DNA of 64,000 bases from Hippasteria phrygiana. Lineage: Eukaryota; Echinodermata; Asteroidea; Valvatida; Goniasteridae. This document shows, piece by piece, positions 40,731 to 55,589 of the stretch (its first letter is position 1; every line of letters begins with the position of its first letter). The notes beneath the pieces were generated by a model. The model searched no databases. It saw only the letters and a list, made by a program, of their open reading frames with translations, and was not told the origin of the DNA. The position numbers and the translations under genes are program-made. Location: the NCBI GenBank assembly GCA_037893225.1, contig JAZGUH010000451.1, positions 248,001 to 312,000 of the forward strand, written 5' to 3'.

Positions 40731-43620
40731 ATAAACATTGCGAGGTTTGAATTTTCTCCACAAGTTTTAACTCTAGGCAGCCGCCGATGATTGCAACATG
40801 TAGCGCCAGATCTAAGCTATCCATACATGTCAAAATTACTGCATTTGGTTGATATTTCATGCAATTATGAATGAGTAAAGCAAGTCCATACCCCAGGGAA
40901 TTTGACAGGCATAGAGCAATAAATAGACGGTAACATGTACACAGATGTTGGCCGGAAAGAAAATAAACATTGCGAGGTTTGAATTTTCTCCACAAGTTTT
41001 AACTCTAGGCAGCCGCCGATGATTGCAACATGTAGCGCCAGATCTAAGCTATCCATACATGTCAAAATGACTGTATTTGGTTGATATTTCATGCAATTAT
41101 GAATGAGTAAAGCAAGTCCATACCCCAGGGAATTTGACAGGCATAGAGCAATAAATAGAAGGTAATATGCACACAGATGTTGGCCGGAAAGAAAATAAAC
41201 ATTGCGAGGTTTGAATTTTCTCCACAAGTTTTAACTCTGGGAAGCCGCCGATGATTGCAACATGTAGCGCCAGATCTAAGCTATCCATACATGTCAAAAT
41301 TACTGTATTTGGTTGATATTTCATGCAATTATGAATGAGTAAAGCAAGTCCATACCCCAGGGAATTTGACAGGCATGGAGCAATAAATAGAAGGTAATAT
41401 GCACACAGATGTTGGCCGGAAAGAAAATAAACATTGCGAGGTTTGAATTTTCTCCACAAGTTTTAACTCTGGGAAGCCGCCGATAATTGCAACATGTAGC
41501 GCCAGATCTAAGCTATCCATACATGTCAAAATGACTGTATTTGGTTGATATTTCATGCAATTATGAATGAGTAAAGCAAGTCCATACCCCAGGGAAATTG
41601 ACATGCATGGAGCAATAAATAGACGGTAATATGTACACAGATGTTGGCCGGAAAGAAAATAAACATTGCGAGGTTTGAATTTTCTCCACAAATGTTAACT
41701 ATAGGAAGCCGCCGATGATTGCAACATGTAGCGCCAGATCTAAGCTATATATACATGTCAAAATTACTGAATTTGGTTGATATTTCATGCAATTATGAAT
41801 GAGTAAAGCAAGTCCATACCCCAGGGAATTTGACATGCATGGAGCAATAAATAGACGGTAATATGTACACAGATGTTGGCCGGAAAGAAAATAAACATTG
41901 CGAGGTTTGAATTTTCTCCACAAGTTTTAACTCTAGGCAGCCGCCGATGATTGCAACATGTAGCGCCAGATCTAAGCTATCCATACATGTCAAAATTACT
42001 GCATTTGGTTGATATTTCATGCAATTATGAATGAGTAAAGCAAGTCCATACCCCAGGGAATTTGACAGGCATAGAGCAATAAATAGACGGTAACATGTAC
42101 ACAGATGTTGGCCGGAAAGAAAATAAACATTGCGAGGTTTGAATTTTCTCCACAAGTTTTAACTCTAGGCAGCCGCCGATGATTGCAACATGTAGCGCCA
42201 GATCTAAGCTATCCATACATGTCAAAATTACTGCATTTGGTTGATATTTCATGCAATTATGAATGAGTAAAGCAAGTCCATACCCCAGGGAATTTGACAG
42301 GCATAGAGCAATAAATAGACGGTAACATGTACACAGATGTTGGCCGGAAAGAAAATAAACATTGCGAGGTTTGAATTTTCTCCACAAGTTTTAACTCTAG
42401 GCAGCCGCCGATGATTGCAACATGTAGCGCCAGATCTAAGCTATCCATACATGTCAAAATGACTGTATTTGGTTGATATTTCATGCAATTATGAATGAGT
42501 AAAGCAAGTCCATACCCCAGGGAATTTGACAGGCATAGAGCAATAAATAGAAGGTAATATGCACACAGATGTTGGCCGGAAAGAAAATAAACATTGCGAG
42601 GTTTGAATTTTCTCCACAAGTTTTAACTCTGGGAAGCCGCCGATGATTGCAACATGTAGCGCCAGATCTAAGCTATCCATACATGTCAAAATTACTGTAT
42701 TTGGTTGATATTTCATGCAATTATGAATGAGTAAAGCAAGTCCATACCCCAGGGAATTTGACAGGCATGGAGCAATAAATAGAAGGTAATATGCACACAG
42801 ATGTTGGCCGGAAAGAAAATAAACATTGCGAGGTTTGAATTTTCTCCACAAGTTTTAACTCTGGGAAGCCGCCGATAATTGCAACATGTAGCGCCAGATC
42901 TAAGCTATCCATACATGTCAAAATGACTGTATTTGGTTGATATTTCATGCAATTATGAATGAGTAAAGCAAGTCCATACCCCAGGGAAATTGACATGCAT
43001 GGAGCAATAAATAGACGGTAATATGTACACAGATGTTGGCCGGAAAGAAAATAAACATTGCGAGGTTTGAATTTTCTCCACAAATGTTAACTATAGGAAG
43101 CCGCCGATGATTGCAACATGTAGCGCCAGATCTAAGCTATATATACATGTCAAAATTACTGAATTTGGTTGATATTTCATGCAATTATGAATGAGTAAAG
43201 CAAGTCCATACCCCAGGGAATTTGACATGCATGGAGCAATAAATAGACGGTAATATGTACACAGATGTTGGCCGGAAAGAAAATAAACATTGCGAGGTTT
43301 GAATTTTCTCCACAAGTTTTAACTCTAGGCAGCCGCCGATGATTGCAACATGTAGCGCCAGATCTAAGCTATCCATACATGTCAAAATTACTGCATTTGG
43401 TTGATATTTCATGCAATTATGAATGAGTAAAGCAAGTCCATACCCCAGGGAATTTGACAGGCATAGAGCAATAAATAGACGGTAACATGTACACAGATGT
43501 TGGCCGGAAAGAAAATAAACATTGCGAGGTTTGAATTTTCTCCACAAGTTTTAACTCTAGGCAGCCGCCGATGATTGCAACATGTAGCGCCAGATCTAAG
43601 CTATCCATACATGTCAAAAT
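40731..43620 (+). repeat. Alternative 6-monomer HOR, two overlapping-phase copies
   Basis: Bases 40,731-42,228 match 42,123-43,620 at 1,392 bp. This unit has the same length as the main 6-monomer HOR but a different set of monomers: it includes two with CTCTGGGAAG and lacks the ACATGTTGCG/GCATCTGG type. Limits come from C at 40,730 against A at 42,122, and T at 42,229 against G at 43,621. Confidence 0.8.
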
Positions 43621-44549
43621 GACTGTATTTGGTTGATATTTCATGCAATTATGAATGAGTAAAGCAAGTCCATACCCCAGGGAATTTGACAGGCATGGAG
43701 CAATAAATAGAAGGTAATATGCACACAGATGTTGGCCGGAAAGAAAATAAACATTGCGAGGTTTGAATTTTCTCCACAAGTGTTAACTCTAAGAAGCCGC
43801 CGATAATTGCAACATGTAGCGCCAGATCTAAGCTATCCATACATGTCAAAATTACTGAATTTGGTTGATATTTCATGCAATTATGAATGAGTAAAGCAAG
43901 TCCATACCCCAGGGAATTTGACATGCATGGAGCAATAAATAGACGGTAACATGTACACAGATGTTGGCCGGAAAGAAAATAAACATTGCGAGGTTTGAAT
44001 TTTCTCCACAAATTTTAACTATAGGAAGCCGCCGATGATTGCAACATGTAGCGCCAGATCTAAGCTATCCATACATGTCAAAATGACTGTATTTGGTTGA
44101 TATTTCATGCAATTATGAATGAGTAAAGCAAGTCCATACCCCAGGGAAATTGACATGCATGGAGCAATAAATAGACGGTAACATGTACACAGATGTTGGC
44201 CGAAAAGAAAATAAACATTGCGAGGTTTGAATTTTCTCCACAAATGTTAACTATAGGAAGCCGCCGATGATTGCAACATGTAGCGCCAGATCTAAGCTAT
44301 ATATACATGTCAAAATTACTGAATTTGGTTGATATTTCATGCAATTATGAATGAGTAAAGCAAGTCCATACCCCAGGGAATTTGACATGCATGGAGCAAT
44401 AAATAGACGGTAATATGTACACAGATGTTGGCCGGAAAGAAAATAAACATTGCGAGGTTTGAATTTTCTCCACAAGTTTTAACTCTGGGAAGCCGCCGAT
44501 GATTGCAACATGTAGCGCCAGATCTAAGCTATCCATACATGTCAAAATT

Positions 44550-47500
44550 ACTGTATTTGGTTGATATTTCATGCAATTATGAATGAGTAAAGCAAGTCCA
44601 TACCCCAGGGAATTTGACAGGCATGGAGCAATAAATAGAAGGTAATATGCACACAGATGTTGGCCGGAAAGAAAATAAACATTGCGAGGTTTGAATTTTC
44701 TCCACAAGTGTTAACTCTAAGAAGCCGCCGATAATTGCAACATGTAGCGCCAGATCTAAGCTATCCATACATGTCAAAATTACTGAATTTGGTTGATATT
44801 TCATGCAATTATGAATGAGTAAAGCAAGTCCATACCCCAGGGAATTTGACATGCATGGAGCAATAAATAGACGGTAACATGTACACAGATGTTGGCCGGA
44901 AAGAAAATAAACATTGCGAGGTTTGAATTTTCTCCACAAATTTTAACTATAGGAAGCCGCCGATGATTGCAACATGTAGCGCCAGATCTAAGCTATCCAT
45001 ACATGTCAAAATGACTGTATTTGGTTGATATTTCATGCAATTATGAATGAGTAAAGCAAGTCCATACCCCAGGGAAATTGACATGCATGGAGCAATAAAT
45101 AGACGGTAACATGTACACAGATGTTGGCCGGAAAGAAAATAAACATTGCGAGGTTTGAATTTTCTCCACAAATGTTAACTATAGGAAGCCGCCGATGATT
45201 GCAACATGTAGCGCCAGATCTAAGCTATATATACATGTCAAAATTACTGAATTTGGTTGATATTTCATGCAATTATGAATGAGTAAAGCAAGTCCATACC
45301 CCAGGGAATTTGACATGCATGGAGCAATAAATAGACGGTAATATGTACACAGATGTTGGCCGGAAAGAAAATAAACATTGCGAGGTTTGAATTTTCTCCA
45401 CAAGTTTTAACTCTAAGAAGCCGCCGATGATTGCAACATGTTGCGCCAGATCTAAGCTATACATACATGTCAAAATTACTGCATCTGGTTGATATTTCAT
45501 GCAATTATGAATGAGTAAAGCAAGTCCATACCCCAGGGAATTTGACATGCATGGAGCAATAAATAGACGGTAACATGTACACAGATGTTGGCCGGAAAGA
45601 ACATAAACATTGCGAGGTTTGAATTTTCTCCACAAGTTTTAACTCTAGGCAGCCGCCGATGATTGCAACATGTAGCGCCAGATCTAAGCTATCCATACAT
45701 GTCAAAATTACTGCATTTGGTTGATATTTCATGCAATTATGAATGAGTAAAGCAAGTCCATACCCCAGGGAATTTGACAGGCATAGAGCAATAAATAGAC
45801 GGTAACATGTACACAGATGTTGGCCGGAAAGAAAATAAACATTGCGAGGTTTGAATTTTCTCCACAAGTTTTAACTCTAGGCAGCCGCCGATGATTGCAA
45901 CATGTAGCGCCAGATCTAAGCTATCCATACATGTCAAAATGACTGTATTTGGTTGATATTTCATGCAATTATGAATGAGTAAAGCAAGTCCATACCCCAG
46001 GGAATTTGACAGGCATGGAGCAATAAATAGAAGGTAATATGCACACAGATGTTGGCCGGAAAGAAAATAAACATTGCGAGGTTTGAATTTTCTCCACAAG
46101 TGTTAACTCTAAGAAGCCGCCGATAATTGCAACATGTAGCGCCAGATCTAAGCTATCCATACATGTCAAAATTACTGAATTTGGTTGATATTTCATGCAA
46201 TTATGAATGAGTAAAGCAAGTCCATACCCCAGGGAATTTGACATGCATGGAGCAATAAATAGACGGTAACATGTACACAGATGTTGGCCGGAAAGAAAAT
46301 AAACATTGCGAGGTTTGAATTTTCTCCACAAATTTTAACTATAGGAAGCCGCCGATGATTGCAACATGTAGCGCCAGATCTAAGCTATCCATACATGTCA
46401 AAATGACTGTATTTGGTTGATATTTCATGCAATTATGAATGAGTAAAGCAAGTCCATACCCCAGGGAAATTGACATGCATGGAGCAATAAATAGACGGTA
46501 ACATGTACACAGATGTTGGCCGGAAAGAAAATAAACATTGCGAGGTTTGAATTTTCTCCACAAATGTTAACTATAGGAAGCCGCCGATGATTGCAACATG
46601 TAGCGCCAGATCTAAGCTATATATACATGTCAAAATTACTGAATTTGGTTGATATTTCATGCAATTATGAATGAGTAAAGCAAGTCCATACCCCAGGGAA
46701 TTTGACATGCATGGAGCAATAAATAGACGGTAATATGTACACAGATGTTGGCCGGAAAGAAAATAAACATTGCGAGGTTTGAATTTTCTCCACAAGTTTT
46801 AACTCTAAGAAGCCGCCGATGATTGCAACATGTTGCGCCAGATCTAAGCTATACATACATGTCAAAATTACTGCATCTGGTTGATATTTCATGCAATTAT
46901 GAATGAGTAAAGCAAGTCCATACCCCAGGGAATTTGACATGCATGGAGCAATAAATAGACGGTAACATGTACACAGATGTTGGCCGGAAAGAACATAAAC
47001 ATTGCGAGGTTTGAATTTTCTCCACAAGTTTTAACTCTAGGCAGCCGCCGATGATTGCAACATGTAGCGCCAGATCTAAGCTATCCATACATGTCAAAAT
47101 TACTGCATTTGGTTGATATTTCATGCAATTATGAATGAGTAAAGCAAGTCCATACCCCAGGGAATTTGACAGGCATAGAGCAATAAATAGACGGTAACAT
47201 GTACACAGATGTTGGCCGGAAAGAAAATAAACATTGCGAGGTTTGAATTTTCTCCACAAGTTTTAACTCTAGGCAGCCGCCGATGATTGCAACATGTAGC
47301 GCCAGATCTAAGCTATCCATACATGTCAAAATGACTGTATTTGGTTGATATTTCATGCAATTATGAATGAGTAAAGCAAGTCCATACCCCAGGGAATTTG
47401 ACAGGCATGGAGCAATAAATAGAAGGTAATATGCACACAGATGTTGGCCGGAAAGAAAATAAACATTGCGAGGTTTGAATTTTCTCCACAAGTGTTAACT

Positions 47501-48800
47501 CTAAGAAGCCGCCGATAATTGCAACATGTAGCGCCAGATCTAAGCTATCCATACATGTCAAAATTACTGAATTTGGTTGATATTTCATGCAATTATGAAT
47601 GAGTAAAGCAAGTCCATACCCCAGGGAATTTGACATGCATGGAGCAATAAATAGACGGTAACATGTACACAGATGTTGGCCGGAAAGAAAATAAACATTG
47701 CGAGGTTTGAATTTTCTCCACAAATTTTAACTATAGGAAGCCGCCGATGATTGCAACATGTAGCGCCAGATCTAAGCTATCCATACATGTCAAAATGACT
47801 GTATTTGGTTGATATTTCATGCAATTATGAATGAGTAAAGCAAGTCCATACCCCAGGGAAATTGACATGCATGGAGCAATAAATAGACGGTAACATGTAC
47901 ACAGATGTTGGCCGGAAAGAAAATAAACATTGCGAGGTTTGAATTTTCTCCACAAATGTTAACTATAGGAAGCCGCCGATGATTGCAACATGTAGCGCCA
48001 GATCTAAGCTATATATACATGTCAAAATTACTGAATTTGGTTGATATTTCATGCAATTATGAATGAGTAAAGCAAGTCCATACCCCAGGGAATTTGACAT
48101 GCATGGAGCAATAAATAGACGGTAATATGTACACAGATGTTGGCCGGAAAGAAAATAAACATTGCGAGGTTTGAATTTTCTCCACAAGTTTTAACTCTAA
48201 GAAGCCGCCGATGATTGCAACATGTTGCGCCAGATCTAAGCTATACATACATGTCAAAATTACTGCATCTGGTTGATATTTCATGCAATTATGAATGAGT
48301 AAAGCAAGTCCATACCCCAGGGAATTTGACATGCATGGAGCAATAAATAGACGGTAACATGTACACAGATGTTGGCCGGAAAGAACATAAACATTGCGAG
48401 GTTTGAATTTTCTCCACAAGTTTTAACTCTAGGCAGCCGCCGATGATTGCAACATGTAGCGCCAGATCTAAGCTATCCATACATGTCAAAATTACTGCAT
48501 TTGGTTGATATTTCATGCAATTATGAATGAGTAAAGCAAGTCCATACCCCAGGGAATTTGACAGGCATAGAGCAATAAATAGACGGTAACATGTACACAG
48601 ATGTTGGCCGGAAAGAAAATAAACATTGCGAGGTTTGAATTTTCTCCACAAGTTTTAACTCTAGGCAGCCGCCGATGATTGCAACATGTAGCGCCAGATC
48701 TAAGCTATCCATACATGTCAAAATGACTGTATTTGGTTGATATTTCATGCAATTATGAATGAGTAAAGCAAGTCCATACCCCAGGGAATTTGACAGGCAT
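44550..48800 (+). repeat. 6-monomer HOR run, about 3 copies of 1,392 bp
   Basis: Identity at a 1,392-bp offset covers bases 44,550-47,408 against 45,942-48,800. Equivalent CTATAGGAAG monomers start near 44,947, 46,339 and 47,731. The right limit is G at 47,409 against A at 48,801, where the HOR passes into a GGCATAGAGC variant already seen near 36.27 and 42.53 kb. Confidence 0.87.
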
Positions 48801-50850
48801 AGAGCAATAAATAGAAGGTAATATGCACACAGATGTTGGCCGGAAAGAAAATAAACATTGCGAGGTTTGAATTTTCTCCACAAGTTTTAACTCTGGGAAG
48901 CCGCCGATGATTGCAACATGTAGCGCCAGATCTAAGCTATCCATACATGTCAAAATTACTGTATTTGGTTGATATTTCATGCAATTATGAATGAGTAAAG
49001 CAAGTCCATACCCCAGGGAATTTGACAGGCATGGAGCAATAAATAGAAGGTAATATGCACACAGATGTTGGCCGGAAAGAAAATAAACATTGCGAGGTTT
49101 GAATTTTCTCCACAAGTTTTAACTCTGGGAAGCCGCCGATAATTGCAACATGTAGCGCCAGATCTAAGCTATCCATACATGTCAAAATGACTGTATTTGG
49201 TTGATATTTCATGCAATTATGAATGAGTAAAGCAAGTCCATACCCCAGGGAAATTGACATGCATGGAGCAATAAATAGACGGTAATATGTACACAGATGT
49301 TGGCCGGAAAGAAAATAAACATTGCGAGGTTTGAATTTTCTCCACAAATGTTAACTATAGGAAGCCGCCGATGATTGCAACATGTAGCGCCAGATCTAAG
49401 CTATATATACATGTCAAAATTACTGAATTTGGTTGATATTTCATGCAATTATGAATGAGTAAAGCAAGTCCATACCCCAGGGAATTTGACATGCATGGAG
49501 CAATAAATAGACGGTAATATGTACACAGATGTTGGCCGGAAAGAAAATAAACATTGCGAGGTTTGAATTTTCTCCACAAGTTTTAACTCTAGGCAGCCGC
49601 CGATGATTGCAACATGTAGCGCCAGATCTAAGCTATCCATACATGTCAAAATTACTGCATTTGGTTGATATTTCATGCAATTATGAATGAGTAAAGCAAG
49701 TCCATACCCCAGGGAATTTGACAGGCATAGAGCAATAAATAGACGGTAACATGTACACAGATGTTGGCCGGAAAGAAAATAAACATTGCGAGGTTTGAAT
49801 TTTCTCCACAAGTTTTAACTCTAGGCAGCCGCCGATGATTGCAACATGTAGCGCCAGATCTAAGCTATCCATACATGTCAAAATGACTGTATTTGGTTGA
49901 TATTTCATGCAATTATGAATGAGTAAAGCAAGTCCATACCCCAGGGAATTTGACAGGCATGGAGCAATAAATAGAAGGTAATATGCACACAGATGTTGGC
50001 CGGAAAGAAAATAAACATTGCGAGGTTTGAATTTTCTCCACAAGTGTTAACTCTAAGAAGCCGCCGATAATTGCAACATGTAGCGCCAGATCTAAGCTAT
50101 CCATACATGTCAAAATTACTGAATTTGGTTGATATTTCATGCAATTATGAATGAGTAAAGCAAGTCCATACCCCAGGGAATTTGACATGCATGGAGCAAT
50201 AAATAGACGGTAACATGTACACAGATGTTGGCCGGAAAGAAAATAAACATTGCGAGGTTTGAATTTTCTCCACAAATTTTAACTATAGGAAGCCGCCGAT
50301 GATTGCAACATGTAGCGCCAGATCTAAGCTATCCATACATGTCAAAATGACTGTATTTGGTTGATATTTCATGCAATTATGAATGAGTAAAGCAAGTCCA
50401 TACCCCAGGGAAATTGACATGCATGGAGCAATAAATAGACGGTAACATGTACACAGATGTTGGCCGGAAAGAAAATAAACATTGCGAGGTTTGAATTTTC
50501 TCCACAAATGTTAACTATAGGAAGCCGCCGATGATTGCAACATGTAGCGCCAGATCTAAGCTATATATACATGTCAAAATTACTGAATTTGGTTGATATT
50601 TCATGCAATTATGAATGAGTAAAGCAAGTCCATACCCCAGGGAATTTGACATGCATGGAGCAATAAATAGACGGTAATATGTACACAGATGTTGGCCGGA
50701 AAGAAAATAAACATTGCGAGGTTTGAATTTTCTCCACAAGTTTTAACTCTGGGAAGCCGCCGATGATTGCAACATGTAGCGCCAGATCTAAGCTATCCAT
50801 ACATGTCAAAATTACTGTATTTGGTTGATATTTCATGCAATTATGAATGA

Positions 50851-53208
50851 ATAAAGCAAGTCCATACCCCAGGGAAATTGACATGCATGGAGCAATAAAT
50901 AGACGGTAACATGTACACAGATGTTGGCCGGAAAGAAAATAAACATTGCGAGGTTTGAATTTTCTCCACAAATGTTAACTATAGGAAGCCGCCGATGATT
51001 GCAACATGTAGCGCCAGATCTAAGCTATATATACATGTCAAAATTACTGAATTTGGTTGATATTTCATGCAATTATGAATGAGTAAAGCAAGTCCATACC
51101 CCAGGGAATTTGACATGCATGGAGCAATAAATAGACGGTAATATGTACACAGATGTTGGCCGGAAAGAAAATAAACATTGCGAGGTTTGAATTTTCTCCA
51201 CAAGTTTTAACTCTAAGAAGCCGCCGATGATTGCAACATGTTGCGCCAGATCTAAGCTATACATACATGTCAAAATTACTGCATCTGGTTGATATTTCAT
51301 GCAATTATGAATGAGTAAAGCAAGTCCATACCCCAGGGAATTTGACATGCATGGAGCAATAAATAGACGGTAACATGTACACAGATGTTGGCCGGAAAGA
51401 ACATAAACATTGCGAGGTTTGAATTTTCTCCACAAGTTTTAACTCTAGGCAGCCGCCGATGATTGCAACATGTAGCGCCAGATCTAAGCTATCCATACAT
51501 GTCAAAATTACTGCATTTGGTTGATATTTCATGCAATTATGAATGAGTAAAGCAAGTCCATACCCCAGGGAATTTGACAGGCATAGAGCAATAAATAGAC
51601 GGTAACATGTACACAGATGTTGGCCGGAAAGAAAATAAACATTGCGAGGTTTGAATTTTCTCCACAAGTTTTAACTCTAGGCAGCCGCCGATGATTGCAA
51701 CATGTAGCGCCAGATCTAAGCTATCCATACATGTCAAAATGACTGTATTTGGTTGATATTTCATGCAATTATGAATGAGTAAAGCAAGTCCATACCCCAG
51801 GGAATTTGACAGGCATGGAGCAATAAATAGAAGGTAATATGCACACAGATGTTGGCCGGAAAGAAAATAAACATTGCGAGGTTTGAATTTTCTCCACAAG
51901 TGTTAACTCTAAGAAGCCGCCGATAATTGCAACATGTAGCGCCAGATCTAAGCTATCCATACATGTCAAAATTACTGAATTTGGTTGATATTTCATGCAA
52001 TTATGAATGAGTAAAGCAAGTCCATACCCCAGGGAATTTGACATGCATGGAGCAATAAATAGACGGTAACATGTACACAGATGTTGGCCGGAAAGAAAAT
52101 AAACATTGCGAGGTTTGAATTTTCTCCACAAATTTTAACTATAGGAAGCCGCCGATGATTGCAACATGTAGCGCCAGATCTAAGCTATCCATACATGTCA
52201 AAATGACTGTATTTGGTTGATATTTCATGCAATTATGAATGAGTAAAGCAAGTCCATACCCCAGGGAAATTGACATGCATGGAGCAATAAATAGACGGTA
52301 ACATGTACACAGATGTTGGCCGGAAAGAAAATAAACATTGCGAGGTTTGAATTTCCTCCACAAATGTTAACTATAGGAAGCCGCCGATGATTGCAACATG
52401 TAGCGCCAGATCTAAGCTATATATACATGTCAAAATTACTGAATTTGGTTGATATTTCATGCAATTATGAATGAGTAAAGCAAGTCCATACCCCAGGGAA
52501 TTTGACATGCATGGAGCAATAAATAGACGGTAATATGTACACAGATGTTGGCCGGAAAGAAAATAAACATTGCGAGGTTTGAATTTTCTCCACAAGTTTT
52601 AACTCTAAGAAGCCGCCGATGATTGCAACATGTTGCGCCAGATCTAAGCTATACATACATGTCAAAATTACTGCATCTGGTTGATATTTCATGCAATTAT
52701 GAATGAGTAAAGCAAGTCCATACCCCAGGGAATTTGACATGCATGGAGCAATAAATAGACGGTAACATGTACACAGATGTTGGCCGGAAAGAACATAAAC
52801 ATTGCGAGGTTTGAATTTTCTCCACAAGTTTTAACTCTAGGCAGCCGCCGATGATTGCAACATGTAGCGCCAGATCTAAGCTATCCATACATGTCAAAAT
52901 TACTGCATTTGGTTGATATTTCATGCAATTATGAATGAGTAAAGCAAGTCCATACCCCAGGGAATTTGACAGGCATAGAGCAATAAATAGACGGTAACAT
53001 GTACACAGATGTTGGCCGGAAAGAAAATAAACATTGCGAGGTTTGAATTTTCTCCACAAGTTTTAACTCTAGGCAGCCGCCGATGATTGCAACATGTAGC
53101 GCCAGATCTAAGCTATCCATACATGTCAAAATGACTGTATTTGGTTGATATTTCATGCAATTATGAATGAGTAAAGCAAGTCCATACCCCAGGGAATTTG
53201 ACAGGCAT
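50851..53208 (+). repeat. 6-monomer HOR run, about 1.7 copies
   Basis: The 1,392-bp period is clear from 50,851 to 53,208. A private change (TTTCCTCC in place of TTTTCTCC) is at 52,355 in the second copy. After 53,208 the order changes to the CTCTGGGAAG-containing variant. Confidence 0.82.
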
Positions 53209-53540
53209 AGAGCAATAAATAGAAGGTAATATGCACACAGATGTTGGCCGGAAAGAAAATAAACATTGCGAGGTTTGAATTTTCTCCACAAGTTTTAACT
53301 CTGGGAAGCCGCCGATGATTGCAACATGTAGCGCCAGATCTAAGCTATCCATACATGTCAAAATTACTGTATTTGGTTGATATTTCATGCAATTATGAAT
53401 GAGTAAAGCAAGTCCATACCCCAGGGAATTTGACAGGCATGGAGCAATAAATAGAAGGTAATATGCACACAGATGTTGGCCGGAAAGAAAATAAACATTG
53501 CGAGGTTTGAATTTTCTCCACAAGTTTTAACTCTGGGAAG

Positions 53541-55311
53541 CCGCCGATAATTGCAACATGTAGCGCCAGATCTAAGCTATCCATACATGTCAAAATGACT
53601 GTATTTGGTTGATATTTCATGCAATTATGAATGAGTAAAGCAAGTCCATACCCCAGGGAAATTGACATGCATGGAGCAATAAATAGACGGTAACATGTAC
53701 ACAGATGTTGGCCGGAAAGAAAATAAACATTGCGAGGTTTGAATTTTCTCCACAAATGTTAACTATAGGAAGCCGCCGATGATTGCAACATGTAGCGCCA
53801 GATCTAAGCTATATATACATGTCAAAATTACTGAATTTGGTTGATATTTCATGCAATTATGAATGAGTAAAGCAAGTCCATACCCCAGGGAATTTGACAT
53901 GCATGGAGCAATAAATAGACGGTAATATGTACACAGATGTTGGCCGGAAAGAAAATAAACATTGCGAGGTTTGAATTTTCTCCACAAGTTTTAACTCTAG
54001 GCAGCCGCCGATGATTGCAACATGTAGCGCCAGATCTAAGCTATCCATACATGTCAAAATTACTGCATTTGGTTGATATTCCATGCAATTATGAATGAGT
54101 AAAGCAAGTCCATACCCCAGGGAATTTGACAGGCATAGAGCAATAAATAGACGGTAACATGTACACAGATGTTGGCCGGAAAGAAAATAAACATTGCGAG
54201 GTTTGAATTTTCTCCACAAGTTTTAACTCTAGGCAGCCGCCGATGATTGCAACATGTAGCGCCAGATCTAAGCTATCCATACATGTCAAAATGACTGTAT
54301 TTGGTTGATATTTCATGCAATTATGAATGAGTAAAGCAAGTCCATACCCAAGGGAATTTGACAGGCATGGAGCAATAAATAGAAGGTAATATGCACACAG
54401 ATGTTGGCCGGAAAGAAAATAAACATTGCGAGGTTTGAATTTTCTCCACAAGTGTTAACTCTAAGAAGCCGCCGATAATTGCAACATGTAGCGCCAGATC
54501 TAAGCTATCCATACATGTCAAAATTACTGAATTTGGTTGATATTTCATGCAATTATGAATGAGTAAAGCAAGTCCATACCCCAGGGAATTTGACATGCAT
54601 GGAGCAATAAATAGACGGTAATATGTACACAGATGTTGGCCGGAAAGAAAATAAACATTGCGAGGTTTGAATTTTCTCCACAAGTTTTAACTCTAAGAAG
54701 CCGCCGATGATTGCAACATGTTGCGCCAGATCTAAGCTATACATACATGTCAAAATTACTGCATCTGGTTGATATTTCATGCAATTATGAATGAGTAAAG
54801 CAAGTCCATACCCCAGGGAATTTGACATGCATGGAGCAATAAATAGACGGTAACATGTACACAGATGTTGGCCGGAAAGAACATAAACATTGCGAGGTTT
54901 GAATTTTCTCCACAAGTTTTAACTCTAGGCAGCCGCCGATGATTGCAACATGTAGCGCCAGATCTAAGCTATCCATACATGTCAAAATTACTGCATTTGG
55001 TTGATATTTCATGCAATTATGAATGAGTAAAGCAAGTCCATACCCCAGGGAATTTGACAGGCATAGAGCAATAAATAGACGGTAACATGTACACAGATGT
55101 TGGCCGGAAAGAAAATAAACATTGCGAGGTTTGAATTTTCTCCACAAGTTTTAACTCTAGGCAGCCGCCGATGATTGCAACATGTAGCGCCAGATCTAAG
55201 CTATCCATACATGTCAAAATGACTGTATTTGGTTGATATTTCATGCAATTATGAATGAGTAAAGCAAGTCCATACCCCAGGGAATTTGACAGGCATGGAG
55301 CAATAAATAGA
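53541..55311 (+). repeat. Segment repeated 25 monomers downstream, copy 1
   Basis: This segment matches 59,341-61,111 at an offset of 5,800 bp (25 monomers) over about 1.77 kb. A private C (ATTCCATG in place of ATTTCATG) is shared at 54,081 and 59,881. A rare change that alters a lysine codon to glutamate in the antisense frame lies in the same place in both. These segments flank block D. Confidence 0.87.
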
Positions 55312-55589
55312 AGGTAATATGTACACAGATGTTGGCCGGAAAGAAAATAAACATTGCGAGGTTTGAATTTTCTCCACAAGTGTTAACTCTAAGAAGCCGC
55401 CGATAATTGCAACATGTAGCGCCAGATCTAAGCTATCCATACATGTCAAAATTACTGAATTTGGTTGATATTTCATGCAATTATGAATGAGTAAAGCAAG
55501 TCCATACCCCAGGGAATTTGACATGCATGGAGCAATAAATAGACGGTAACATGTACACAGATGTTGGCCGGAAAGAAAATAAACATTGC

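Larger units (their letters stand above)
18240..55310. repeat. Block C: homogenised satellite domain based on a 6-monomer (1,392-bp) HOR
   Basis: About 37 kb is built from a small set of monomer types that recur in fixed order. Typical order is: a monomer with CTATAGGAAG followed by GGAAATTGAC; one with CTATATATAC and ACTGAATT; one with ACATGTTGCG and GCATCTGG followed by GAACATAAAC; one with CTCTAGGCAG, GCATTTGG and GGCATAGAGC; one with CTCTAGGCAG and ATGACTGTA; and one with CAAGTGTTAACTC and GATAATTGC. Clear 1,392-bp periodicity is seen at 31.1-36.3, 44.5-48.8 and 50.9-53.2 kb. Between these, units of other lengths (2, 5, 7, 10, 17 and 21 monomers) come from duplication or loss of whole monomers. 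Copies of the same unit are nearly identical, whereas neighbouring monomers differ at several sites. Confidence 0.9.
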
